DNA from: Geothermovivens sp964644845
GTDB lineage: Bacteria > Zhuqueibacterota > Zhuqueibacteria > Oleimicrobiales > Geothermoviventaceae
Assembly (NCBI GenBank): GCA_964644845.1
Contig: CAZXXS010000092.1
Span: 1 to 40,155, forward strand
Direction of reading: 5' to 3'
DNA length: 40,155 nucleotides
The notes under the pieces: model-generated
What the model was told of the DNA's origin: nothing
Seen by the model: only the letters and a program-made list of their open reading frames with translations
Databases searched by the model: none
Part shown: positions 25,377-33,339 of the stretch, one piece after another
Layout: every line of letters begins with the position of its first letter
How positions within the stretch are numbered: position 1 is the stretch's first letter
Program-made: the position numbers and the translations under genes

Positions 25377-26277
25377 GAGTTGGGTGTCGGAGGCACAGCT
25401 GGTACAGATGCGGCGGAACCTGGAAGCGGGGAACGAGGTCACACGAGAAAGAGTTAAAACTGAGACAAATCGTGCAAACGTAATCTTGGAAAAAGTCGAA
25501 GAAGATTAAGTCACTGCGGGAGCAGTGTACTTGACCGCCTGGCCTGTCGCCGATCTCCTCCCAGAGGCGACAGGCCTGTTTTGTTTTGCAGTTCCGCGAC
25601 GTTCAGTCGCTGGCCACTGTTGACCGGAGGGGCACTCAGCGGTAGCAGGGACCGGCGGGGACGCGAAGCTGCGTTGTGGGGCGAGACGTCGAGGGCGTGA
25701 GTCAACAGGATCAGGGGGGCAGCGGTATGTGAACTGCGTTGGCTGATTTGCCGGGTTGATGTTGGGTTGGAACCGCACATTTCGGGGGACGTCAGCTTGC
25801 AGAAAAGCCTGGGCAAACGGCGTGAGGTGTTTCCTCAGGGGCTTGAGTTGGAGCAAGGGGGAGTTCAAGGAAAGAGTAGGCATCCCTTCCATCTCTGGAA
25901 ACTTCAAAGCCGGAACACAACTGCACTCCTGTGGACTTTCCCGGGGCAGCGAGAGGTTGCCAGGACAACACGGGTCGGGAGGCAAAACGGGAACCAGGGA
26001 TTGCGGAATACACGGTGTGACAGCAACGGAAAGGAGAAATTGGAATTGTGCTTGCGGGTGGTTCGCACGAGACAGCAGGACGTGGGTCCTGACAACTCGA
26101 AGGATAACCAAATGACCGGGGTGTTCGAAAGAACCGAAAAATACTGGCCGTACGTGGGGTTGCGTCCGGAGGGGGTGCAGGGTGCTCAAGTTTAGCTGCT
26201 GATTCTCTGAGATCGCAGGATCGTGGAAAACAGAGTAGTTGGAGTGGCGTGGTTTTAACTGCGAAGCAATTTTCTTC
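25377..26277. other. Gene-free stretch with serial hairpins and terminator
   Basis: No credible gene. Hairpins follow one another: AATCTT/AAGATT (25482-25487, 25502-25507); AAGTCACTGC with GCAGTG and ACTT (25508-25517, 25522-25532, one bulged T, loop GGGA); then the terminator at 25541-25587. The remainder to 26277 shows nothing I can name. Confidence 0.5.
25541..25588 (+). terminator. Intrinsic terminator
   Basis: GGCCTGTCGCC (25541-25551) pairs perfectly with GGCGACAGGCC (25566-25576), followed by TGTTTTGTTTT. It would end the transcript of the TonB-domain lipoprotein and the interrupted secreted protein. Confidence 0.85.
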
Positions 26278-26306
26278 TTGACAAAATGTCCTGGAGTTTA
26301 TACATT
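26278..26306 (+). promoter_or_regulatory. Promoter of the lacI-type gene and cassette 2
   Basis: TTGACA (26278-26283) is followed after 17 bp by TACATT (26301-26306); TATACA (26299-26304) is an alternative -10. No terminator is visible between the regulator and the second receptor, so this promoter may also serve cassette 2. Confidence 0.65.
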
Positions 26307-26311
26307 TTTCA

Positions 26312-26325
26312 TGAGAGCGGTAACA
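26312..26325 (+). promoter_or_regulatory. Candidate LacI/GntR-type operator O2
   Basis: TGAGAGCGGTAACA keeps the half-site CGGTAACA and central CG found in operator O1 (15432-15445), and matches 11 of 14 positions of TGTTACCGGTAACA. It lies just downstream of the -10 box, upstream of the regulator gene, as expected for autoregulation. Confidence 0.45.
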
Positions 26326-26470
26326 GGGGGACAGTCACGACGTAGGCGACCGGATAACGAGGCAATGTTTCGGAGGAGCAGGGCTCTGAGATGGGTGAAT
26401 CCTCGGACGGTTCGCGGGTTTTCTCGGCAGAGATTTCTGAACCGGTTTCCCTGGTAAAGGGGGACCGGGC

Positions 26471-27541
26471 ATGACCGCTCACCAGCGGGAGTCCACCAGC
26501 CGAAGACCGACCATTTCGGATGTGGCCCGACGAGCCGGGGTCTCAAAGATGACCGTTTCCCGGGTTGTCCGAGGGAGCCCGCACGTGAGTGCGGCAACGC
26601 GGGCAAAGGTGCTTCGGGCAGTAGAGGAACTGGACTACTATCCGAGTTCCACTGCCCGAGCATTGACGGGTAAGCTCACGGGGAACGTCGCACTCGTAAC
26701 AGGCCATGCTCCCCGCTTTGATGACTTTTTCAATTATGTCGCACGGGCCGCGGAGCGAAGTCTGGCCGAACGTGGTTACAGCCTCATTCTGGTCATGCAA
26801 CCAATCAGGGAGGGAGAGCTCCCGGTGGTGGTGCGTGAGCAGAAGGTGGATGGGTTGCTGCTGGGTGGGCCAGAGGTACGACCGTCGCTGACCGACTTGC
26901 TCCGAAAACGAGGTGTGCCTTTCGTCATGATAGCGGATTGTGGCAGGGCGATCGGAGCTTCGTCTGTCTGCGCTGCCGACTACGATGGTGCGTACGGTGC
27001 TGTGCGGTATTTGCTGAAGTTGGGGCACCGACGCATCGGGTTCGTGGGAACGCGGGAGGCGTACTACCACGTCGCTGAACGCTACCGTGGGTACACAGAT
27101 GCTCTGCGTGAAGCGGGCATCACGCCTCGGCCGGAGTGGCGTGCAAAAGCTGACTACACAATTGAAGACGGCTGTCGGGCGACCCGAGGTCTGCTTGCCG
27201 GGTCGAAGCGCCCCACAGCCGTTTTTTATTCCGGTGACCTGCTTGCAATTGGTGGCTTGATGGCGGCAGAGAGGGAAGGGCTTTCGGTGCCTGATGAGTT
27301 GTCCGTTGTGGGTTTCGACGACATCCTCTCTGCTTCTGTCACATCCCCACCACTTACCACCGTTCGGGTTGATAAAGAGCGAATCGGGCGAACTGCTGTT
27401 GAACTGCTGTTCAGGCTGATGGAAGACCCCAGCGATGTGGCGACGGTTCACGTGCCAACGGAACTCATCGTGCGTGGGTCGACAGCCCGGATTGGCAAGG
27501 CTGTACAGGAGCCTGAGACTCCAACCGTCGAGGGTCTTTGA
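26471..27541 (+). CDS. LacI-family transcriptional regulator
   Basis: This 356-residue regulator has the LacI helix-turn-helix at about 14-34 (TISDVARRAGVSKMTVSRVV) and the hinge YYPSSTARAL at about 56-65, whose leucine inserts at the central CG of the operator. The rest is a periplasmic-binding-protein-like ligand domain (VDGLLLGGPEV, GHRRIGFVGTREAYY, PTAVFYSGDLLAIGGL, ELSVVGFDDILSASVTSPPLTTV), typically binding a sugar or sugar derivative. ATG 26471 follows an AAGGGGGA ribosome site. It lies directly upstream of the second receptor cassette, and similar operators lie in its own promoter and in that of cassette 1. The ligand cannot be read from the sequence. Confidence 0.94.
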   Translation: MTAHQRESTSRRPTISDVARRAGVSKMTVSRVVRGSPHVSAATRAKVLRAVEELDYYPSSTARALTGKLTGNVALVTGHAPRFDDFFNYVARAAERSLAERGYSLILVMQPIREGELPVVVREQKVDGLLLGGPEVRPSLTDLLRKRGVPFVMIADCGRAIGASSVCAADYDGAYGAVRYLLKLGHRRIGFVGTREAYYHVAERYRGYTDALREAGITPRPEWRAKADYTIEDGCRATRGLLAGSKRPTAVFYSGDLLAIGGLMAAEREGLSVPDELSVVGFDDILSASVTSPPLTTVRVDKERIGRTAVELLFRLMEDPSDVATVHVPTELIVRGSTARIGKAVQEPETPTVEGL

Positions 27542-27821
27542 GATCGGGGCCTTAAGTCTACGCTACTGGTCGCGTCAGCTCGACAGATTTGCTTCTCTAC
27601 GGAAAGAAGAACTGGCGGAAAGGAGGTGATCACAGAAAAAGCCAAGGTGGTGGGGTGAAAACATTTGGTTTGCTGGATAGGTAGTGCAGTTTCGAAACGA
27701 TTTCAAGTAGAGGAAGAAAAGGAGGTGATGCGACGGCGGAAGCTCACGGGAGCTAGGAGCCTAACAAGCCAAGCACAGGCGGGTGAAACGGACGTTGGAA
27801 TGTGCAAAGGAGGAAGTGTAG
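27542..27821 (+). promoter_or_regulatory. Leader of the second receptor gene with extra SD tracts
   Basis: Two long Shine-Dalgarno-like tracts, AAAGGAGGTGATC (27619-27631) and AAAAGGAGGTGAT (27717-27729), lie about 200 and 100 nt before the receptor ATG, without well-spaced start codons; the true ribosome site is AAAGGAGG just before 27822. A perfect palindrome with a central CG, GTTTCGAAAC (27689-27698), lies between them. No promoter or terminator is evident, so readthrough from the regulator gene is likely. Confidence 0.45.
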
Positions 27822-30800
27822 ATGCTTAAGAAAGGCGTTTTTGTAGGCCTCGTTGCCACACTGGTGGCGATCGCGTTGGTCGGCGCCTTCAACTGGTCTT
27901 TCGCGGGTACGACCGGTAAGATTGCCGGCGTCGTGAAAGATGCGAGTACTGGCGAGCCACTGCCCGGCGTGAACGTGGTGATCGTCGGTACGCAGATGGG
28001 TGCCGCTACCGACGAGAACGGCTACTACTTCATCATCGGCGTGCCCCCCGGTGTTTACACGGTGCGCGCTCAAATGATCGGCTACACCCCGGTAGACCAG
28101 GAAGGGGTGCGTGTGTTCATCGACCGTACAACGACTGTGAACTTCGAGCTGAAGTCCACAGTGGTCGAGGCTCCAAAGGCAGTCGTCGTTACGGCGCAGA
28201 GGGAGCTCGTTCGCAAAGACGTTTCGTACACCCAGACGAACGTTTCCGCGGACGTGATCAACAAATTGCCGACGGCTTTCAACCTGCAGCAGGCCTTGAC
28301 GACGCAGGTCGGTGTGAGCAAGAACGCCGAAGGCCTTGTGATTCGGCGAAGCGACAACACGGAAATCGCGTACCTGGTTGATGGCCTTAATCTGAAAGAT
28401 GAGCAAGACACGCGTCCGTTTGCCTACTTGCCCAAGACCAACATCCAGGAAGTGCAGCTGCTGACCGGTTCGTTCAGCGCAGAGTACGGCGATGCCCGCG
28501 GAGGTGTGGTGAACATCGTGAGCCGTACGCCGAAGCAGAAGTTCTTCTTGAATTTCGAGGGCCAGATTAGCCCGCTGATTGGTGGTGACGATCCTGATCA
28601 TCCCGGGTTGAAGCATTTCGGGCCGTACATCTACAGCGACAAGAACTGGTGGGAGTACGGTCGTTACGACTGGAACGATGGCCAGCCGGCTCCGGATAAG
28701 GACGGTGACGGAGAGCCGGACTTCATTGGCTGGAACGCCTGGGCAGCGGAGAACAAGTTCCACGGTGAACAATTGACTCCGTGGCAGGCGTACCAGGTTT
28801 GGCAGTGGCAGCACCGCTCCGAAGACGGAGAGGGCAATGTCCTCTACAACGACAAAAAGATCGGGACGGTGAAGCAGCTGTACCAGAGCCCGAGCGTGCA
28901 CAACGGGCCACTGAACTACTACGGGTACAATCCGGACTGGAACTTTGACTTCACGATTGGTGGTCCGGTGCCGTTCTACAAAAAGTTGAGCTTCGTTGCT
29001 ACGCACCGTCGTGAGTACACGATGTACCCCTTCTTCGTGGCTCGCCCAGCGCTGGAAGCGAGCACCACTTCCTTGAAGTTGATCCACCAGTTCAATCCCA
29101 ACATGCGGTTGCGGATCGAAGATTTGTACAGCGATGTCCGCGACGTGCACTGGGGTGACTACGAACCGTACAAGAGAGGACGTCGGGGTACGGTGGATGC
29201 GGTTCGCGGTGCGTACGGCAGCAACAGGCGGGTCTACAACAACGACTCGCGCATCGTGCCGATGGGCCGCTGGTACAATTTCGCTGGTATCACGTGGACC
29301 CACACCCTGAGCCCGAAGACCTTCTACGAGATTAGGGCACAGTACAACCACATTCACAAGTTCAAAATCCCTGGTCTCCGCCAGAGGAACCTGGGCGCAG
29401 TCCGGACGATTGGTCCTGTAACCCTGGACGAGGCGCCAAAAGGATGGTCGTACCGCAAGGGTGACAGCCGCGACATTCTGAACATTTTCGACATGCGCGG
29501 CGGCGGTGACGGCCGTGGTATCTACCTGGGTACCGACAAGACTGTGCGCGTTGCCGGCGACCTGACCAGCCAGGTGACGATCAACCACCAGATCAAGGCC
29601 GGTTTCGAGTGGCAGTACGACGACATCGCGGAGTACAACGGGTACATCGAGAACTACCTCTGGGTCATCAACGAGAAGTTCCGCAAGTACGGACCGGACA
29701 TGAAGCCGAATACCGGTGATGAACCCGGTCAGCCTGGTGATGAGGCGAACTGGCACGACGTGCACGTGTTCCAGTGGTACCTGGCCGGCTACATCCGTGA
29801 TCGGATGGAGTACGGTGGCATGATCTTGAACATTGGCGTCCGTGTGGATGCGTTCCAGCCGTTCCACAATTGGTACGACCGGAACGACATTTACATGCCG
29901 AGCAGCGGAAGCTACTGGGACAAGCAGATCCTGAAGTACGGCCCGGTGGCCGAGAAGCGCGGTTTGAACTACTACGGCTTGAAGCCAGACGTTCATCCCC
30001 CGCTTCAGGTGCGTGTGAGTCCGCGGTTGGGTGTGTCGCACCCAATTGGCCCAGAAAGCAAGATTTACTTCAACTACGGCCACTTCTACCAGAAACCGCC
30101 GCGTGAGATGATGTACCGCTTCCAGCTCGGCTACGACGAACCTCTGGAAGAGCTGGGTAACCCGTGGCTGCGGATGCCGAAGACGATTCAGTTCGAGGCG
30201 GGTTACGAACAGCGTTTGTACCGCGATTGGGTGCTGACCATCCGGAGCTACTACAAAGACGTCACCGGCGACATCGATCGCCTCGGCATTTCGTCCCGGA
30301 AGAGCGGCGATCCGGACTACGCGATCAACGCTCGGGGCCGCGACATCAAGGGCATCGAAATGGAGCTGGCCAAGCGTTACGGCCGCTACATCACCGGTTT
30401 CCTGAACGTGAACTACGACGTCGAGAAACTGAGTCGGTACGGCTGGTCGCGCCTGTACCATCCTGAAAGCCAGGAGGCAGTCAAGGATCCGACCTACGTC
30501 CAGTACCTCCGCGTGGTTCGGGATCCTGACGTGAACGTCCAGTACCCGGGAAGCTGGGGAGCCAAGTTGAGCCTTGCGCTTACGTCGCCGAGCGACTTTG
30601 GTCCTGGTCCGATGCTCCTCGGCAGCAGGCCGCTGGGCAATTGGTTGGTATCGATCTACCACACCTGGCGGCAGGGCGCGCCTTATTCCTGGAATCCGGA
30701 CGGACTGCAGAGCCTGCGTGGCGTCTACAACCACCGTCTGAAAGACTACAACTGGACGGATTTGCACCTCGAGAAACGGTTCGGGATTGGTGGTGTGAAC

Positions 30801-31046
30801 GTTGGCGTGTACGCAGAGATCTGGAATCTGTTCAACGTGAAGAACGTGTACAACGCGTTCGGAGCGTTCACGAGCCGTCAAGATCGCAGCAAGAACGACG
30901 TCATGCTGCGGCAGTACGCGGAGCAGATCTTCAAACAGGGCAAGAAGTGGGGCGACGAGGTGGATGAGAAGTACATGCCTCAGCGCTACTACCTGTTCTG
31001 GGGAGCGCCGCGTGATTACTGGTTCGGCCTGCGCGTGTTCTTCTAA
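27822..31046 (+). CDS. TonB-dependent receptor, cassette 2
   Basis: This 1,074-residue receptor is a paralogue of the one at 16395. It has a signal peptide (VGLVATLVAIALVGAFNWSF), a carboxypeptidase-D-like domain at about 28-110 (GKIAGVVKDASTGEPLPGVN, PPGVYTVRAQMIGYTPV), a plug at about 120-235 (AYLVDGLNLKDEQDTRPFAY, GSFSAEYGDARGGVVNIVSR), and a barrel ending YWFGLRVFF. The domain joint carries PGLKHFGP (residues 261-268), as in the other receptor. The barrels differ much more than the N-terminal domains, which suggests different ligands. A strong AAAGGAGG site precedes the ATG. A LacI-type regulator lies upstream and an FN3 protein and PorV-like gene downstream, which points to regulated uptake, probably of a carbohydrate; that is inference. 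Confidence 0.93.
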   Translation: MLKKGVFVGLVATLVAIALVGAFNWSFAGTTGKIAGVVKDASTGEPLPGVNVVIVGTQMGAATDENGYYFIIGVPPGVYTVRAQMIGYTPVDQEGVRVFIDRTTTVNFELKSTVVEAPKAVVVTAQRELVRKDVSYTQTNVSADVINKLPTAFNLQQALTTQVGVSKNAEGLVIRRSDNTEIAYLVDGLNLKDEQDTRPFAYLPKTNIQEVQLLTGSFSAEYGDARGGVVNIVSRTPKQKFFLNFEGQISPLIGGDDPDHPGLKHFGPYIYSDKNWWEYGRYDWNDGQPAPDKDGDGEPDFIGWNAWAAENKFHGEQLTPWQAYQVWQWQHRSEDGEGNVLYNDKKIGTVKQLYQSPSVHNGPLNYYGYNPDWNFDFTIGGPVPFYKKLSFVATHRREYTMYPFFVARPALEASTTSLKLIHQFNPNMRLRIEDLYSDVRDVHWGDYEPYKRGRRGTVDAVRGAYGSNRRVYNNDSRIVPMGRWYNFAGITWTHTLSPKTFYEIRAQYNHIHKFKIPGLRQRNLGAVRTIGPVTLDEAPKGWSYRKGDSRDILNIFDMRGGGDGRGIYLGTDKTVRVAGDLTSQVTINHQIKAGFEWQYDDIAEYNGYIENYLWVINEKFRKYGPDMKPNTGDEPGQPGDEANWHDVHVFQWYLAGYIRDRMEYGGMILNIGVRVDAFQPFHNWYDRNDIYMPSSGSYWDKQILKYGPVAEKRGLNYYGLKPDVHPPLQVRVSPRLGVSHPIGPESKIYFNYGHFYQKPPREMMYRFQLGYDEPLEELGNPWLRMPKTIQFEAGYEQRLYRDWVLTIRSYYKDVTGDIDRLGISSRKSGDPDYAINARGRDIKGIEMELAKRYGRYITGFLNVNYDVEKLSRYGWSRLYHPESQEAVKDPTYVQYLRVVRDPDVNVQYPGSWGAKLSLALTSPSDFGPGPMLLGSRPLGNWLVSIYHTWRQGAPYSWNPDGLQSLRGVYNHRLKDYNWTDLHLEKRFGIGGVNVGVYAEIWNLFNVKNVYNAFGAFTSRQDRSKNDVMLRQYAEQIFKQGKKWGDEVDEKYMPQRYYLFWGAPRDYWFGLRVFF

Positions 31047-31064
31047 GGAGCGCACCGGAGGTCT

Positions 31065-31101
31065 GGCCCGGGCCTGAGCGGGTGAAGTGCGGGCCTGGGC
31101 C
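31065..31101 (+). other. Intercistronic GC-rich hairpin
   Basis: GGCCCGGGCC (31065-31074) pairs with GGCCTGGGCC (31092-31101) over 10 bp with one G-U, loop 17 nt, and no T-run. It may set the mRNA ratio between receptor and downstream genes by stabilising the upstream 3' end; it is unlikely to be a terminator. Confidence 0.5.
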
Positions 31102-31151
31102 GCAGGTTGAACCGTGTACCTGAGCAGACAAAAACTTAGGAGGAATGGGCA

Positions 31152-33260
31152 GTGAGAAAATTAGGGTTCTTTGCCGGCCTGCTTGCTGTCCTTGCCATTG
31201 TAGGGATTGCTGCCGCCCAGGACGTCCGAGTCTTGACGGTGGGCAATCTCTGCATCGGTCTGGACAAGCAGATCGCAAACTGGGGCGCTGGGAGCGCCGG
31301 TGAATCCGGCTGGTTCTACGCCGTGCCATTCGAGCCGTGGATCCCGCCGGGCCAGAATACGGACATCGGTTACCACGGTGTTGACCGTGATCAGGTAGCA
31401 CACGGACGCGACATGGGTGGCCACGACCTGCGAGGCTACCAGTCCTACTGGGCCGGAGCCAAGAACTGGACCGCGCCGCCAGCAGGTCAGTGGAATCAGG
31501 GTGCGGAGGCCGTTCTGACGGCTGGGAAGACGTACGACGTGATCGTGACGGACAACGGCCCAATCACGTTGAATTCCTTGATTGACCAACCGTACTGGAC
31601 GCCGCCGCATTACTACCGCCGTGTCGACAAACCCACGGTTGTGGTTGACGGGACAGAACAGGTGCCAATGGCCTTCAATCCCGACAACAGCTACGAGGTC
31701 AAACCGGACCTGAAGTCGGACGGCTACCTGGGAGCCATGGTCAGCCACCCGTTGGGCCTGACTTTCCATTCGCAGATGTGGGCTTTTACCAACACGGAAT
31801 ACAGTCGTTTCGTGCTCGGTTTGTTGACCATCAAGAATACAGGTGACTGTGCCGCTACTCTTGAGGGCATCGAAAAGCCCGGCCAGACTTTGCAGGATCT
31901 CTGGATCGGTCTGCCGTGGTTGATGATGCCCGAAGAACACTGGGTGGCCTACGCTGGGCAGTACTACGATGGTGAGCAGGACCACCTGCTCGACTACGAC
32001 CCAACCACGCGGACCGTGTGGTTCTGGGACGGGGACGCGGGTGACGTTCCCGGCGATGATCAGTTCGACCCGCGTGGCGGTCCCAATGGGCTCGCAGACA
32101 TCCCGACGGGTGAGTACTGCTCGCCGACGATCGCGGGGTTCCGGATCTTGGCAGTGAAGACCCCCGATCACCCGGAGGGTGATCCGAACCAGCCAGCGAC
32201 GTTCCGCTACATGCGGTACGAGGATCAGTACAGCCCGATTCAGGACGCGACCAAAATGGTCGACGCCTACAACTACTTGTCGGGCAACGACGGGAAACCG
32301 GCTATTCAGGAAGGCTTCAGTGCCGATCCCTACCAGGAGGTTCTGGGCCACGCCAAGTGGGCCCCGATGCTCGGTCTTGGACCGTTCAACCTGAATTTCG
32401 GGGATTCGATTCAGGTTGTGTACGCGTTTGCGGTCGGCAATGTGTCAGAAGCGCGTGCGATCGAGCTCGGCTACAAGGTAAAGCAGGGTGAGATCAACGC
32501 TGACGACGCGAAGAAAGAAATCTACGAGACCGGCAAAGAGCGGTTGTGGGCGGAGTTAGAGAAAGCTGCCAACGTGTGGCAGAGCTACCCGAACTTCAAC
32601 GTGCCGTTCCCGCCGGATCCGCCGAACATCGAGATGGAATCTGGCCCCGAGAAGGCCTACTTGACCTGGACGCCTGTGGATGGTGCGGTCAAGTACCGTG
32701 TGTACCGCGCCGCTGGTGGCGTGGACAATCATCGTGTCTACCAGATGGTGAAGGAGACGACCGAAACCTCGTACACGGACGAGAATCTGACGCCGAACTT
32801 TTCGTACTACTACTACGTGACCGCCGTCAACGCTAACGGAGTCGAAAGCTCCCACTACTTCAACAAGACGAACAAAGCGGTCGTGCCTTTCCGGGCTGGT
32901 CTGGCGACGCTGGACAGCGTGCGTGTGGTGCCGAACCCCTTCAACGCCAAAGGCAACACGTACAAAGAGGACGCACCGCACAACACCACGGGCTACAACT
33001 TTGACGGTGGCCCCCGCGAACAGAACACGATCGCGTTCGTCAATCTGCCGGAGTACTGCACGATCCGCATCTACAACTCCGTTGGCGACTTGATCAAGAC
33101 TCTGCACCACACGAGTGGCTCGGCTGAGGAGCGCTGGTACCCGTCGATCACCGACGACAACCAGTACCCCGCTTCGGGCGTGTACTTCTACACGATCGAG
33201 GTGACGGGCGGACCGCTGAAAGGGAAGGTCGGTACCGGTAAGTTCGTCATCATCCGTTAG
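31152..33260 (+). CDS. Secreted FN3 and FlgD/T9SS-like domain protein, cassette 2
   Basis: This 702-residue protein has a signal peptide (LGFFAGLLAVLAIVGIAAAQ). The mature part starts VRVLTVGNLCIGL, parallel to RTLNVGDLYFS in the cassette-1 paralogue, and continues with an uncharacterised Tyr/Trp/Asp-rich region. An FN3 domain lies at about 487-580 (KYRVYRAAGG, SYYYYVTAVNANGVESS). The C-terminal domain at about 589-702 opens VRVVPNPFNAKG and ends GTGKFVIIR. Start is GTG 31152, with AGGAGG at 31138-31143 at ideal distance. It lies between receptor 2 and PorV 2, the same order as in cassette 1, so the three products probably work together at the cell surface. The precise role is unknown. Confidence 0.85.
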   Translation: MRKLGFFAGLLAVLAIVGIAAAQDVRVLTVGNLCIGLDKQIANWGAGSAGESGWFYAVPFEPWIPPGQNTDIGYHGVDRDQVAHGRDMGGHDLRGYQSYWAGAKNWTAPPAGQWNQGAEAVLTAGKTYDVIVTDNGPITLNSLIDQPYWTPPHYYRRVDKPTVVVDGTEQVPMAFNPDNSYEVKPDLKSDGYLGAMVSHPLGLTFHSQMWAFTNTEYSRFVLGLLTIKNTGDCAATLEGIEKPGQTLQDLWIGLPWLMMPEEHWVAYAGQYYDGEQDHLLDYDPTTRTVWFWDGDAGDVPGDDQFDPRGGPNGLADIPTGEYCSPTIAGFRILAVKTPDHPEGDPNQPATFRYMRYEDQYSPIQDATKMVDAYNYLSGNDGKPAIQEGFSADPYQEVLGHAKWAPMLGLGPFNLNFGDSIQVVYAFAVGNVSEARAIELGYKVKQGEINADDAKKEIYETGKERLWAELEKAANVWQSYPNFNVPFPPDPPNIEMESGPEKAYLTWTPVDGAVKYRVYRAAGGVDNHRVYQMVKETTETSYTDENLTPNFSYYYYVTAVNANGVESSHYFNKTNKAVVPFRAGLATLDSVRVVPNPFNAKGNTYKEDAPHNTTGYNFDGGPREQNTIAFVNLPEYCTIRIYNSVGDLIKTLHHTSGSAEERWYPSITDDNQYPASGVYFYTIEVTGGPLKGKVGTGKFVIIR

Positions 33261-33339
33261 ACCGCATTCCGTTCTGCTTAGCTTGTCTCGAAGCGGAAAC
33301 ACCGAAGTCGACTGTAACTGAGAATAAGGGAGATAAGCG

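Noticed and set aside
27728..27829. 33-codon upstream frame overlapping the receptor-2 start
   Set aside because: The ATG is only 2 nt from the GGAGG tract, too close for efficient initiation, and the peptide shows no pattern; the receptor has its own strong ribosome site.
27753..31055. 1,100-codon open frame on the minus strand opposite receptor 2
   Set aside because: It is a mirror of the high-GC codon pattern of the real receptor gene; it has no domain likeness and no ribosome site. Similar antisense frames opposite other genes were left out for the same reason.
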